DNA of 64,000 nt from Actinophytocola sp044466355 (GCF_044466355.1 NZ_JBITMQ010000010.1:1-64000), one strand, 5' to 3'. Counted from the first letter of the stretch, positions 1-9,192 are shown. Program-made: numbers and translations. The notes: generated by a model from the sequence alone, not told the origin.

Positions 1-91
1 GTCAGGACTCAACGTCCAGGAACACCGAGTGCTCACCAACCGGGCGGCTACCGACCAAGAGTGTGCCGGACGGCTCACTCTCAGAACTGAT

Positions 92-97
92 TAGGCA
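92..97 (+). promoter_or_regulatory. -10 box of a probable leaderless promoter
   Basis: TAGGCA lies six bases before the ATG at 104 and no Shine-Dalgarno-like stretch precedes that ATG. A TANNNT box at this distance is the actinobacterial pattern for transcripts that begin at the start codon. It supports the chosen start of the monooxygenase. Inferred from spacing only. Confidence 0.45.
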
Positions 98-103
98 ACA
101 CCC

Positions 104-1564
104 ATGAACTCTCCGCGTTCCGCCGCCGAGCCGTCGTACGACGTGATCATCGCCGGGTGCGGGCCGACCGGCGCGATGCTGGCCGCCGAGCTGCGGCTGC
201 ACGACGTGCGGGTACTCGTACTGGAGAAGGACACCGAGCCCGTGTCGTTCGTGCGGATCGTCGGGCTGCACATCCGCACCCTCGAACTGATGGCGATGCG
301 CGGACTGCTGGATCGCCTGCACGAACACGGCAGGCGCCGCCCGGCAGCCGGGTTCTTCGCCGCCATCGCCAAACCCGCGCCCACGAACCTGGACTCCGCG
401 CACGCCTACCTGCTGGGCATCCCGCAGCCGGTCATCGTCCGCCTGCTCGAAGAACACGCCACCCACCTGGGTGCGGAGGTCCGGCACGGTCGCACGGTGG
501 CCGACGTCGAGCAGGACGACGAGGGTGTGACCGTCGTGCTGGCCGACGGCGAACGGCTGCGTTCGCGCTACCTCGTGGGCTGTGACGGCGCGCGCGGCAC
601 GGTGCGCAAACGGCTCGGCGTCGGCTTCGCAGGCGAACCCTCGCGGGCCGAGACGCTGATGGGCGAGATGGAGGTGGGTGCGCCGCTGGAGGAGATCGCC
701 GCCGCCATCGCCGAGGTCCGCGAGACCCACCACCGGTTCTCGATCCGGCCCTTCGGCGGAGGGATCTACAGCGTGGTGGTGCCCACCGCGGGTGTGCGCG
801 ACCACGCGGAACCACCCACTCTGGAGGACTTCGCACGGCAGCTGCGTGCCATCGCCGGCACCGACTTCGGCGTGCACTCCCCACGCTGGTTGTCCCGCTT
901 CGGGGACGCCACCCTGCTGGCCGACCGCTATCGGGTCGGCCGGGTGCTGCTGGCGGGCGACGCGGCACACATCCATCCGCCCATCGGCGGACAGGGTCTC
1001 AACCTGGGCGTCCAGGACGCGTTCAACCTCGGCTGGAAACTGGCCGCGCGGCTGCGCGGCTGGGCGCCGGACACCCTGCTGGACACCTACCAGGCCGAAC
1101 GCCGCCCGGTCGCCGAGGACGTGCTGGACAACACGCGCGCCCAGACCGCGCTGCTGTCCACCGAACCGGGCGCGCGGGCCATGCGCGCGCTGCTCACCGA
1201 ACTGATGGACTTCGACGATGTGAACCGGCACCTGATCGAGAAGATCACCGCGATCGGCATCCGGTACGACCTCGGCGCGGGCCCCGACCTGCTCGGCCGC
1301 CGCCTGCGCGACATCGACCTGGCGCAGGGCCGCCTGTACGACCGGCTGCGCCGGGGCCGCGGGCTGCTGCTGGACCGCACCGGAGGGCTGACCGTCGGCG
1401 GCTGGTCGGATCGGGTCGACCACCTCGCGGATCCCACCGCGGCACTGGAGGTTCCGTGCGTCCTGCTGCGTCCCGACGGCCACGTCGGCTGGATCGGCGA
1501 CGACCAGCAGGACCTGGACGACCACCTCGCCCGCTGGTTCGGCACGCCGTCGGCGGTGGACTGA
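104..1564 (+). CDS. rox: Rifampicin monooxygenase-like FAD-dependent hydroxylase
   Basis: A 486-residue group A flavoprotein monooxygenase. It shows the N-terminal dinucleotide motif (IIAGCGPTGAM, about residues 11-21), the DG motif (VGCDGARGTVR, about 158-168) and the FAD-ribityl motif (LLAGDAAHIHPPIGGQGLN, about 282-300). The GD-motif region and the C-terminus (NRHLIEKITAI, GWSDRVDHLADP) agree closely with what I remember of actinomycete Rox enzymes, which hydroxylate the rifamycin naphthyl ring with NADPH and O2 and so inactivate the drug. The gene stands alone, converges on the ligase gene at 1617, and has a leaderless-type -10 box. The rifamycin-associated inverted repeat known upstream of some rox genes is not visible. 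It could instead be a tailoring enzyme for the adjacent pathway. The family is secure; the substrate is inferred. Confidence 0.8.
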   Translation: MNSPRSAAEPSYDVIIAGCGPTGAMLAAELRLHDVRVLVLEKDTEPVSFVRIVGLHIRTLELMAMRGLLDRLHEHGRRRPAAGFFAAIAKPAPTNLDSAHAYLLGIPQPVIVRLLEEHATHLGAEVRHGRTVADVEQDDEGVTVVLADGERLRSRYLVGCDGARGTVRKRLGVGFAGEPSRAETLMGEMEVGAPLEEIAAAIAEVRETHHRFSIRPFGGGIYSVVVPTAGVRDHAEPPTLEDFARQLRAIAGTDFGVHSPRWLSRFGDATLLADRYRVGRVLLAGDAAHIHPPIGGQGLNLGVQDAFNLGWKLAARLRGWAPDTLLDTYQAERRPVAEDVLDNTRAQTALLSTEPGARAMRALLTELMDFDDVNRHLIEKITAIGIRYDLGAGPDLLGRRLRDIDLAQGRLYDRLRRGRGLLLDRTGGLTVGGWSDRVDHLADPTAALEVPCVLLRPDGHVGWIGDDQQDLDDHLARWFGTPSAVD

Positions 1565-1566
1565 AG

Positions 1567-1579
1567 CCGCCATAGGCGG
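1567..1579. terminator. Short hairpin between convergent genes
   Basis: CCGCC-ATA-GGCGG, a five-base-pair stem just after the stop at 1564 and before the stop at 1617 of the opposing operon. It is short and has no T tract, so it is only a weak terminator candidate. Confidence 0.3.
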
Positions 1580-1616
1580 TTCCCCGTGACTTCCCCTTCG
1601 ATGAGCCGACCGGGAT

Positions 1617-3128
1617 CTACCATCCGGCTCCTGGCACACCGCCCAGCACGTCGAGCAGCGAGCGGTGACAGACCTTGCCCGTCGGGCCGAGCGGCAGCGC
1701 GTCGAGGAACAGGACGTGTTCCGGGTGTTTGTGGCGGTCGAGGCCCGCGCCGGCGAGGAACGTCAGCAGGCCGGCCGCGGTCAGGCCGGCGCCGGGGCGT
1801 GGCACCACGAACGCGCACACCCGTTCCCCGAGGTCCGGGTCCGGCGCGGCCAGGCACGCGCTGTCCACGACCGCGGGGTGGGCGCTCACGTGCTGTTCGA
1901 CCTCGGCGAGGCTGATGTTGTGGCCGCCGCGGACGGCGATCCGGCGCAGCCTGCCCGTCACGTGCAGCCGGTGCCGCTCGTCGAGCCTGCCGCGGTCGCC
2001 GGTGCGCACCCAGCCGCCGATCAGCCGGTACCGCTCGTCGAGTTCCGGTGCGTTCACGTAGCACAGCGGGGTCATCGGGCCGCGTGCCAGGATCTCGCCG
2101 TCCGCGACACGGATCTCGGTCACCGCCGGGTCCGGCCTGCCCACTCCCCCGGCCGTGTCCCGGGTGTGGCAGTTCACCCCGTCCGAGGAGCCGTACACGT
2201 TCACCACCGGGCACCGGAATCGCTCGCGGCACGCCGTCGCCGTCGCCGGGGGCAGGTCCGCGCCGCTCGCGACGACCGCCGCCAGGCCACTCACGTCCAC
2301 TGTGGACGGGTGCTCGGTCATGCGGCGCAACATGGTCGGCACACCGAACACGTGCGTCGGCCGGTGGTCGGCGATCATGCGCAGCGCGGCGGCCGGGTCG
2401 AATTCGGCGGCCAGCAGCAGGGTGCCACCGAACCGGGCGAGCGTGACCGGTGTGCCGAACGAACCGAACGCCGACGCGAGCGGCACCAGCACGAGGTCCC
2501 GCATGTCCGCGCCGCGGTGCACGGCACGCACGTAGTTCCCTCGGCCACCGGCCATCGCGTTGTGCGAGTAGGCCACCATCTTCGGTTCCGTCTCCGACCC
2601 GGACGACACCAGGATCCGGGCCGGGGCCTCCGGGTCGACGGGCGCGGGCCGCCACGCCGGGTCACCCGCCAGCGCCGAGGGCGACCGGCACACGACGACG
2701 TCAGGGAGCCCGGGCGGCGTCGCGGTGATCACGACCCGCGCCCGCGACCGGCCGAGCAGGGCGCGGGCGTCCCGCGGGCCACGGCCCACCGGGTACGGCA
2801 GGGCGACCGCGCCGAGCGCCGCCACGGCCAGCTCCGCGATCACCGCGTCCCGCCCGTTGGGCAGCTGGATGCCGATGATGTCCCGGTGTCCGAGGCCGAG
2901 CCCGGCGAGCCCGGCGGCGGCCCGGCGCACCGAGGCGTCCAGCGCGGCGTAGGTGAGCGAGCCGTCGTCGTCGATCACCGCGACCCGCTCGGGGTGGGCG
3001 CGCACGCGGTCGGTGAACAGCGAGTGGATGTCGCGGTCCGGGCAGTGCCCTTCGGCCACCCACCGGCGGCGCAGCCGGGTGGGCACGAGGTCACGCAGCA
3101 CCACGCCGTCGCGGGACACCCAGATCAT
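1617..3128 (-). CDS. AMP-dependent acyl/aryl-CoA ligase A
   Basis: A 503-residue member of the adenylate-forming superfamily, last gene of the nine-gene minus-strand operon. It has a P-loop region that departs from TSGTTGxPK (SSGSETEPKMV), the aromatic/YG motif as YGSSDG, the ATP-binding motif RTGDRG, a hinge and lid region with RGGHNISLAEVE as in 2,3-dihydroxybenzoate-AMP ligases and acyl-CoA synthetases, and GPTGK with the catalytic lysine near the C-terminus. It probably activates a carboxylic acid as adenylate or CoA thioester. The ATG at 3128 overlaps the stop of the CoA-transferase gene (ATGA), which implies translational coupling; an ATG four codons upstream (3140) is the alternative. 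The acid is unknown, and the altered P-loop may affect activity. Confidence 0.8.
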   Translation of the reverse strand: MIWVSRDGVVLRDLVPTRLRRRWVAEGHCPDRDIHSLFTDRVRAHPERVAVIDDDGSLTYAALDASVRRAAAGLAGLGLGHRDIIGIQLPNGRDAVIAELAVAALGAVALPYPVGRGPRDARALLGRSRARVVITATPPGLPDVVVCRSPSALAGDPAWRPAPVDPEAPARILVSSGSETEPKMVAYSHNAMAGGRGNYVRAVHRGADMRDLVLVPLASAFGSFGTPVTLARFGGTLLLAAEFDPAAALRMIADHRPTHVFGVPTMLRRMTEHPSTVDVSGLAAVVASGADLPPATATACRERFRCPVVNVYGSSDGVNCHTRDTAGGVGRPDPAVTEIRVADGEILARGPMTPLCYVNAPELDERYRLIGGWVRTGDRGRLDERHRLHVTGRLRRIAVRGGHNISLAEVEQHVSAHPAVVDSACLAAPDPDLGERVCAFVVPRPGAGLTAAGLLTFLAGAGLDRHKHPEHVLFLDALPLGPTGKVCHRSLLDVLGGVPGAGW

Positions 3129-4537
3129 GTGAACTCCCATGGCGCACGGACGAAACAGCACCCGTCCCACTCCACCGCACGGGCGAACCGGGGGTCGCGG
3201 GCGAGCGCGGCGAGGTCGGTGCACACGTCGACCGCGGGCGCCACCCGGGCCACCGGTCGCGCGTGCCTGCCGGTCATGGCGGCCGACAGCAGCGACGAGT
3301 CGACCCGCTGCCCGCACCCCGTCCTGGCCCGCGCGGTCAGGCCGGCGAGCACACCCGTCGCCGACACGACACCGCCGAGCACGTCCGTCAGCGTCATCAG
3401 CGACGGCCCGCGGGCCGCCATCCCGCTGTAGGCCTGGACGACGTAGTCGGTGCCGACCGGTGGCCGTGGGCCGAGCCGGTCGCCCCAGCCGGACGCCTGC
3501 GCGTACACGAGCCCCGGCCGCACCCGCGCCAGGTCGTCGGCGGCCAGCGCCAGCGCCTCCGCCTTGCCCGGCGCCCAGTTGTGCAGGAACACGTCCGCGG
3601 CGGCCACCAGCTCACACACCGACTCCCGGCCGCGCACGCTGGTGATGTCCGCCTCGACGACCCGCTTGCCCCGGTTGAGCGCGAGGAACCGGGCCGAGCA
3701 GCCCCGCGACGTCGGCGGTACCCACCGCAGTGGGTCGCCGTCCGGCGGTTCGACCCGGATCACGGTCGCGCCCAGCAACCGCAACAGGTGCCCGGCGAGC
3801 GGTCCCTGCACCCGCCGGCACGACTCGACGACCACCAGCCCGTCCAGCGGCGCCCCGGCACCGCTACCCAGGCCGGGCTGGGCGGCGGGCGCGGCCAGCG
3901 GTGTGACGTGCCACGGCGGCGGGACCGGCGTCGCCCACGTCGCGCTCACCGCCATGACGCTGACATCCGCGGCCTCGGCGTGGGCGACCAGGTCGCCGAA
4001 CCCCCACCGGCGGGTCGCCTCGTGCAGGTCGACCGGCAGCGGGCACGTCGCCGTGGCGAACCGGTGCTGGAACGGCCGCCAACCCCGCCGCACGGCCGTG
4101 TCCGGCGCTCCGAGGCGGGACCAGAACCGTTGCCACGGCTCGGCGTGGAGTGTCTCGATCTCGAACCGGACGCCGTCCGCCGACGTGAACGGCGGCCCGC
4201 CGGGCCCACCGAATACGTCGCCGTCCTCTGTTGTAGCGGCCGCGACGTACTGCGACACGGACAGCAGCGCGGCCTGCGCGACCGAGGTGGACACCCGGCC
4301 GATCGGCACACCGCGCATCCGGCCCAGCCGTGCGGCGAGCCCGCCCTGCACGGCGAGCAACCCGGCGGTGAGTGACGCGTAGTCGAACGCGAGCGGCGCC
4401 GGTGTGCCGCGTCGACGGCCGTTGACGTGCATGATCCCGCACGCGGCCTGCACGTCCAGCTCGTCGTGCAAGGGGAGGTCGACCGGCCCTGCCCAGCTCA
4501 CCGCACAGTCCACCGCGGCGTCGAGCGTGGCGGTCAC
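3125..4537 (-). CDS. CaiB/BaiF (family III) CoA-transferase with rearranged halves
   Basis: A 470-residue protein. Residues 230-420 read as the N-terminal half of a family III CoA-transferase (PLDGLVVVES, LGATVIRVEPPDGDP, LNRGKR, DVFLHNWAPG, YAQASGWGDRLGP, then TLTDVLGG with a possible nucleophilic Asp385). Residues 1-215 read as the C-terminal half of the same family (LDVQAACGIMHVNG, FDYASLTAG with Asp52, then FTSADGVRFEI and the WQRFW region). The order is therefore half 2 followed by half 1 plus a short tail, unlike the usual single domain of about 400 residues. The family moves CoA between acids through an acyl-enzyme. The GTG start at 4537 overlaps the stop of the methyltransferase gene (GTGA). 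It sits between two CoA ligase genes, so a role in handling a CoA thioester of this pathway is likely. Whether it is catalytic is open. Confidence 0.75.
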   Translation of the reverse strand: MTATLDAAVDCAVSWAGPVDLPLHDELDVQAACGIMHVNGRRRGTPAPLAFDYASLTAGLLAVQGGLAARLGRMRGVPIGRVSTSVAQAALLSVSQYVAAATTEDGDVFGGPGGPPFTSADGVRFEIETLHAEPWQRFWSRLGAPDTAVRRGWRPFQHRFATATCPLPVDLHEATRRWGFGDLVAHAEAADVSVMAVSATWATPVPPPWHVTPLAAPAAQPGLGSGAGAPLDGLVVVESCRRVQGPLAGHLLRLLGATVIRVEPPDGDPLRWVPPTSRGCSARFLALNRGKRVVEADITSVRGRESVCELVAAADVFLHNWAPGKAEALALAADDLARVRPGLVYAQASGWGDRLGPRPPVGTDYVVQAYSGMAARGPSLMTLTDVLGGVVSATGVLAGLTARARTGCGQRVDSSLLSAAMTGRHARPVARVAPAVDVCTDLAALARDPRFARAVEWDGCCFVRAPWEFT

Positions 4538-5316
4538 GGACGCCGCCCCTGCACGGAGTAGAGGACGCTCGACGACGCGCGGAAGTCCGGGTGTGCCAAC
4601 AGCGCGCGGACCCTGGTCAGGTCGCGGGCGGTCATGCCCGCCGCCAACAGCTCGGCCCGCAGCTGGTGGGTCGTGTGCGCGAGCAGCGCGAGCCCGGGAG
4701 CTCCCGGCCGCCACAGCGTCACGACCGGGACCGCGTCGACCGCCACCAGCCCCGCGGCCGACATGGCCTCGGCCACCCGCCGGCCGTAGGTGCCCTCCAC
4801 CCCGGCGGCCGCCATGACGGCGTCCCGTGCGCGCAGGAACCGTTGGTACAGCAGCCGTCCGCTCGCGGACGGCGCCACCAGGCACGGCTGGCAGCCGGTG
4901 TCGAACTCGTCGATCTGCAGCAGGCCGCCGGGTTTGAGCGCACGCACCAGCCGGCCGAGCACGTCGTCGCGCGCCGGGAGGTGCCGGAGCACCAGGCGCG
5001 CGACGATGAGGTCGAAAGCGTTGTCCGGCAAGGGGTCCCGGGTGATGTCGTGCGGCAGCGGGGTCACGCCGCGGGCGGCGGCGGGCCGGGTCAGGTCGGT
5101 CGCGAGGACGGACCCGGCCGGCCCGACCCGGTCCGCGAGCCACGCGGCAACGGTGCCGCCACCGGTGCCCACGTCGAGACAGTGCCAGCCCGCGCCGACG
5201 CCGGTGCGGATCAGGCGGGTGCGGGTCACCTCGTCGTAGGCGTCCGCGAGGAGGCGTTGCTGGGTCCGGACCGCGTCGCCCGCCGTGCCGAAGACGTACT
5301 CGGCGGTGGTGCTCAC
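4534..5316 (-). CDS. SAM-dependent class I methyltransferase
   Basis: A 260-residue Rossmann methyltransferase. Motif I is LDVGTGGGTVAAWLAD, followed by an acidic post-I residue (ATDL) and the motif IV/post region FDLIVARLVLRHLP and LKPGGLLQIDEFD. The sequence resembles UbiE/Coq5-like small-molecule methyltransferases. Cys and Asp in the EFDTGC segment sit where these enzymes shape the substrate pocket. The GTG start at 5316 overlaps the stop of ligase B (GTGA) and the stop overlaps the CoA-transferase start, so it is translated as part of the coupled operon. The methyl acceptor is unknown. Confidence 0.8.
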   Translation of the reverse strand: MSTTAEYVFGTAGDAVRTQQRLLADAYDEVTRTRLIRTGVGAGWHCLDVGTGGGTVAAWLADRVGPAGSVLATDLTRPAAARGVTPLPHDITRDPLPDNAFDLIVARLVLRHLPARDDVLGRLVRALKPGGLLQIDEFDTGCQPCLVAPSASGRLLYQRFLRARDAVMAAAGVEGTYGRRVAEAMSAAGLVAVDAVPVVTLWRPGAPGLALLAHTTHQLRAELLAAGMTARDLTRVRALLAHPDFRASSSVLYSVQGRRP

Positions 5317-6908
5317 GTCCAGCGCCCCGTGCCGTGGATGTCGGTGCCGCCGAGCAGCCGGTCGTGCAGCGCGAGCCTGCGGACCTTGCCGGTGGCGGTG
5401 CGGGGCACGTCGTCCCACGCCATCAGCACCGGGTCGGCCAGCGGCGGCAGGTCGGTGACGGCCGCCCGCCACCTCGTGTCGTCGAGTGTGCCGCTCGCGG
5501 TGACCAGCACCGGCAGCGGCGGTCTGCCGACCGAGCCGAGCACGACGCACTCCACGACGTCGGGCAGCCGGTCCTCCAGCACGTCCTCGACCTCCACACA
5601 GGACAGTCCGGGCACGACGTCGACCTCGCGGTCGAGCAGCCGCACCCGGCCCGTCCGGTCGATGGACCCGACGTCGCCGGTGTTCCACCAGCCGTCCCGG
5701 TCCTTGGCGGCCCACCGGTCCTGCTCGCCGACGTACCCGGGGCAGCGTGCGCTCGTGCGGGCCAGGAGCAGGCCGGTTTCGCCGCGTGGCACGGGAACGA
5801 GCGTGTCCGGGTCGACCACCCGCAGCCCGGTGCGACCGGGGACGGGACGCCCGAGGTCGCGGGTGGTCGGATGCCGCTCCCCCGCCCGCGCGACCGACCG
5901 GCGGGTGAGGAACCGGAACGTGAGCGGGCCCGTCTCGGTCTGCCCCCAACCCTGCAGCCACAGCGGGAACCGCCGTGCCGACGCGTCGAGGAACGCCCGC
6001 ACGGCAGGCGGGTGCACGGCGTCGTAGGTGCTCATGAACAGCCGGACGTCGCGGAACGGGTTGCCCTCCGACGAGGTCAGCGGCTGCCAGCGGACGAACA
6101 CGGCCGGCACGGCCTCCAGCAGCGTCGGCGGGTGGGCGTGCAGGAACGGCGCCGCCCGGTGCGGGGCGAAGTCGGTCACGACACCGATCTCACGCGGCGC
6201 GAGGCACAGCACGCTCGCCGTCCAGCAGAACGTGCGCCCGTGCACGAACGACGCGGCGTTGACGACGGTGTCGTCGCGGCGGGTGGCGAGCAGCGGCCAG
6301 CGCACGGCCTCGAACCGGGCGAGCCGGTTGACGATGGTCTCGGTGGAGTGGACCACCAGCTTGGGCACGCCGGTGGTGCCGGACGTGTGGGTGACCACGA
6401 GCGGGTCGTCCACGCCGCGGCGGTGCGCGGGCGGTGCGTCGTGCCCACGGAGGTCGCAGACGGCCACGGCACCCGCCACCGGTTCGTCGAGGCTGACCGT
6501 GCGGCGGGCCGCACCGGCCAGGTCGGCGCCCGCGTCCTGCCCGGCACGCAGCACCCGGGCGCACGTCACGAGCACCGCCGGGTCCAGCCGCTTGAGCATG
6601 GTCTGCAGTGTCGCCGCGGGCAGGGTGGCGGCGACCAGCGCGGGCAGCGCCCCGATCCGCACGGCCGCGCAGGCGAGGAGAACGCAGTCCCAGTGGTTGT
6701 CCTTGACGATGGCCACCCGGTCACCCGGCCGGGCACCGGCGGCGGTGAGCCAGCCCGCGGCCTCGGCGACCAGCCCGGCGAGGCGCGGGACGTCGTAGTG
6801 GACGCCACCGTCCGGTGCGATGTCGAACGGGCGGTCGAGGTGGACGGTGGTGCGTGTCCCGATCTCGGCGCACTGGTCGAACAGCAGCCCGACGTCGGTC
6901 GGTTTCAT
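5313..6908 (-). CDS. AMP-dependent acyl/aryl-CoA ligase B
   Basis: A 531-residue acyl-CoA synthetase with all core motifs intact: P-loop THTSGTTGVPK, GWGQTETGP for the A5 motif, WWNTGDVG, the hinge LLDREVD, and PRTATGKVRR with the catalytic lysine. It is complete and better conserved than ligase A (1617-3128), so the two probably activate different acids or act in different steps. The ATG at 6908 overlaps the preceding stop (ATGA). Like its neighbours it belongs to the translationally coupled minus-strand operon, with the CoA-transferase and a methyltransferase directly downstream. Confidence 0.82.
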   Translation of the reverse strand: MKPTDVGLLFDQCAEIGTRTTVHLDRPFDIAPDGGVHYDVPRLAGLVAEAAGWLTAAGARPGDRVAIVKDNHWDCVLLACAAVRIGALPALVAATLPAATLQTMLKRLDPAVLVTCARVLRAGQDAGADLAGAARRTVSLDEPVAGAVAVCDLRGHDAPPAHRRGVDDPLVVTHTSGTTGVPKLVVHSTETIVNRLARFEAVRWPLLATRRDDTVVNAASFVHGRTFCWTASVLCLAPREIGVVTDFAPHRAAPFLHAHPPTLLEAVPAVFVRWQPLTSSEGNPFRDVRLFMSTYDAVHPPAVRAFLDASARRFPLWLQGWGQTETGPLTFRFLTRRSVARAGERHPTTRDLGRPVPGRTGLRVVDPDTLVPVPRGETGLLLARTSARCPGYVGEQDRWAAKDRDGWWNTGDVGSIDRTGRVRLLDREVDVVPGLSCVEVEDVLEDRLPDVVECVVLGSVGRPPLPVLVTASGTLDDTRWRAAVTDLPPLADPVLMAWDDVPRTATGKVRRLALHDRLLGGTDIHGTGRWT

Positions 6909-8251
6909 ACCGGTTCCTTCCGGGTGGCACACAGGTGGGTGACGCGGGCGGCGGTCGTCGCGGCGGCCCGGATGGCGCCCTCGCTGCTGGGGCGCGCCAT
7001 GATCCAGTCGCCCGCGTAGTCCACCGGCCTGGACGCGCGGGCGAGGAACCCGCGCCGCGACCGCAGCGCCGCCGGTGTCGCCTCCGGCAGGCCGTGGGGG
7101 AAGCGGTGCACGAAGTTCGCGACCGTGGCCGCGGCCAGCCCGGGCACGAACGGCTCGGCGTCGGCGGTCATGGCGCGGACCACCTCGTCGTCGGGGGCGG
7201 TCAGCAGGTCCGGCATCGCGGACGGCGCGGCCAGCAGCGTGAGCAGTCCCCGGCCGGGCGGCACCCGCGCCGGGTTCTTCACGTGGTCGACGATGATCCC
7301 GGACAGCACGCCGTCCCGGCCTCGTTCGCGTGCGGGCACCAGCAGCGCGTAGACGGGGCGGGCCGACGGTGGCGACAGCGGCCGGTCGAGCAGGCAGCTC
7401 ACCTTGAGCATCGGGGTGAACGTGCTGGCGGACAGGAACTCCCGCTCGTCGGCCGGTGCGTTCGCGTACAGGCGGGCGGCCACGGGCGCGGGCACGCACA
7501 GCACGGCGGCGCGGGCGGTCAGCGTGCCCTCCCCCGTGTGCACGAGCGCGCTGTCGGTGCCTGCGACCACCTCGTCGACCGGGACGCCCGTGCGCACGTC
7601 GACGCGTTCGGCGAGGCGGCGGGCGAGGGTGTCCATGCCGTCGGCGTAGGTGCGCCAGGTCGACGCGGGGCCCGCGGCCCGCATCAGGCTGACGAACGGC
7701 GCCGCCGCAGAGCGTGCCGGGTCCCACCCGAAGAAACCCGACACGACCGGCTCCAGCAGGAAGTCGCCGACGTCGGGGTGGTGGTGGGCGGCGAGGTCGG
7801 CGACGGTGCCCATGCCGAGCGGCGTGTCCTCCGGGCGGTCCGGGTCGAACGCCCGGGCACGCCGTGCGATCCGGGCCTGCAGCCGCAGCAGGTCGAGACG
7901 GCCGCGCACGGACAGGCCCGCGCCGGTGAGGAGCCCCAGCGGGTGCGCGAGCCCCGGGTGGGCCCGCCCGTCCCGCCAGACCGCGAGCATCCCGCGCACC
8001 GTCGGCACGTCGGCGAGCGGCACGTCCAGCTCGCGCAGCAACCGCCACGTGTGCTCGTAGCCGTACGTCGGCACCTGCTCCGCGCCCGTGTCCACTGTGT
8101 ACCCGTCGTGGCGGAAGCACGCCATGCGGCCGCCGACGTGGTCGTTCGCCTCCAGCACCCGCACGGCGAGACCGGTGCCTGCCAGGCGGTGGGCGAGCGA
8201 CAGCCCGGCCGGGCCCGCCCCCACCACCACGACGTCGAGATCCGGTGACAT
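6905..8251 (-). CDS. FAD-dependent oxidoreductase, phytoene-desaturase/amine-oxidase type
   Basis: A 448-residue flavoprotein with an N-terminal dinucleotide fold (VVVVGAGPAGLSLA, about residues 7-20) followed by the GG doublet of this family (EANDHVGGRM) and the C-terminal FAD-contact segment (DYAGDWIMARPSSEGAI) seen in phytoene desaturases, protoporphyrinogen oxidases and monoamine oxidases. These enzymes dehydrogenate C-C or C-N bonds and pass electrons to O2 or quinone. The ATG at 8251 shares one base with the stop of the upstream prenyltransferase gene (TGATG). Next to a UbiA prenyltransferase it could desaturate an isoprenoid chain or oxidise an amine; the sequence does not decide. Confidence 0.75.
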   Translation of the reverse strand: MSPDLDVVVVGAGPAGLSLAHRLAGTGLAVRVLEANDHVGGRMACFRHDGYTVDTGAEQVPTYGYEHTWRLLRELDVPLADVPTVRGMLAVWRDGRAHPGLAHPLGLLTGAGLSVRGRLDLLRLQARIARRARAFDPDRPEDTPLGMGTVADLAAHHHPDVGDFLLEPVVSGFFGWDPARSAAAPFVSLMRAAGPASTWRTYADGMDTLARRLAERVDVRTGVPVDEVVAGTDSALVHTGEGTLTARAAVLCVPAPVAARLYANAPADEREFLSASTFTPMLKVSCLLDRPLSPPSARPVYALLVPARERGRDGVLSGIIVDHVKNPARVPPGRGLLTLLAAPSAMPDLLTAPDDEVVRAMTADAEPFVPGLAAATVANFVHRFPHGLPEATPAALRSRRGFLARASRPVDYAGDWIMARPSSEGAIRAAATTAARVTHLCATRKEPV

Positions 8252-9192
8252 CAGGCGCCTCCCACCAGGTTCACGACGACGAGCGTGAGCACGGTGACGC
8301 GGTGGATGACGATGCCGAGCCTGCGGGCACGCAGGATCTCGTGGCGACCGAAACCGAGCCGGTACTGGTTGGCACGCAACAGGATCGTCGGCAGCAGGGC
8401 CAGCGGGAACCACCACGGACCGCCGACGAACGGCGCGCACAGGACCAGCGCGGTCTCGGCGACCGACACGGCGGCGACGAACACCGCGTTGCCGCGCCGC
8501 GACACCAGCGCGGCCACGGTCGGCCGCCCGACCGAACGGTCCCCGGCGATGTCGTTGGTGTTGGAGTACACCCCGAACAGCAGCGGCCCCAGCCCGAAGA
8601 TCAGCGCCTGGACGAGCACGTACCCGGACGCGTCACCGGCGACGAGCCCGTACGGCGCGAGCACGAGCGCCCAGCCGAGCGCCGCGATGTACAGCTCCTG
8701 GCAGCCGCGGTAGCTCAGCGCCAGCCCCCAGGAGTACTGCGGGTACAGCACGAGCGTCACCGCGGTGACCACCAGCGCCCACGTCGGCGGGTCGGCGGCG
8801 GCCGTCACCGCGACCGTCCACAGCAGAGTGCCCGCGAGGAAGGTCAGCACCGCGAACCGCACGACCTGCGGCTCGGTCAGGGTTCCGGCGAGCAGCGGCT
8901 TGCGGCGCAACCGGCGTGCGGGCGCGTCCGGCCCGTAGTTGCGCAGGTCGCTGCCGTCGCGGTACCCGGTGCGGTCGTCCAGCGCGACGAGGCACGCCAT
9001 CAGCAGCACCTCACCGGCGAGGAACAGGGCAAGGACGCCGAGGTTCCGCTCGTCCAGCCGTGCCGAGGGCGCCAGCATGGTCCACACCAGCAGGGCACTG
9101 AGGTAGTAGTCGAAGACGTCCAGTTTGGCCAGACGTGCGTAGGCCTGCCAGGTGCCCGCCTGCCGCGCCTGGCCGCGCACCGCCGTGGTCAC
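8251..9192 (-). CDS. UbiA-family prenyltransferase
   Basis: A 313-residue polytopic membrane protein with about eight or nine hydrophobic segments. It carries the two Asp-rich motifs of the UbiA superfamily: LDDRTGYRDGSD in the first half and NDIAGDRSVGR in the second, which bind the prenyl diphosphate through Mg2+. Family members move prenyl groups onto quinone precursors, haem, chlorophyllide or natural-product acceptors. It has the usual length. The GTG start at 9192 overlaps the preceding stop (GTGA). Its place in a coupled operon with ligases, methyltransferases and aminotransferases suggests a dedicated biosynthetic role and not menaquinone synthesis. Acceptor and chain length are unknown. 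Confidence 0.85.
   Translation of the reverse strand: MTTAVRGQARQAGTWQAYARLAKLDVFDYYLSALLVWTMLAPSARLDERNLGVLALFLAGEVLLMACLVALDDRTGYRDGSDLRNYGPDAPARRLRRKPLLAGTLTEPQVVRFAVLTFLAGTLLWTVAVTAAADPPTWALVVTAVTLVLYPQYSWGLALSYRGCQELYIAALGWALVLAPYGLVAGDASGYVLVQALIFGLGPLLFGVYSNTNDIAGDRSVGRPTVAALVSRRGNAVFVAAVSVAETALVLCAPFVGGPWWFPLALLPTILLRANQYRLGFGRHEILRARRLGIVIHRVTVLTLVVVNLVGGA

Noticed and set aside
1..103. Rifamycin-associated regulatory element before the Rox-like gene
   Set aside because: No 19-bp inverted repeat of the known type lies upstream; a leaderless -10 box explains the start better.
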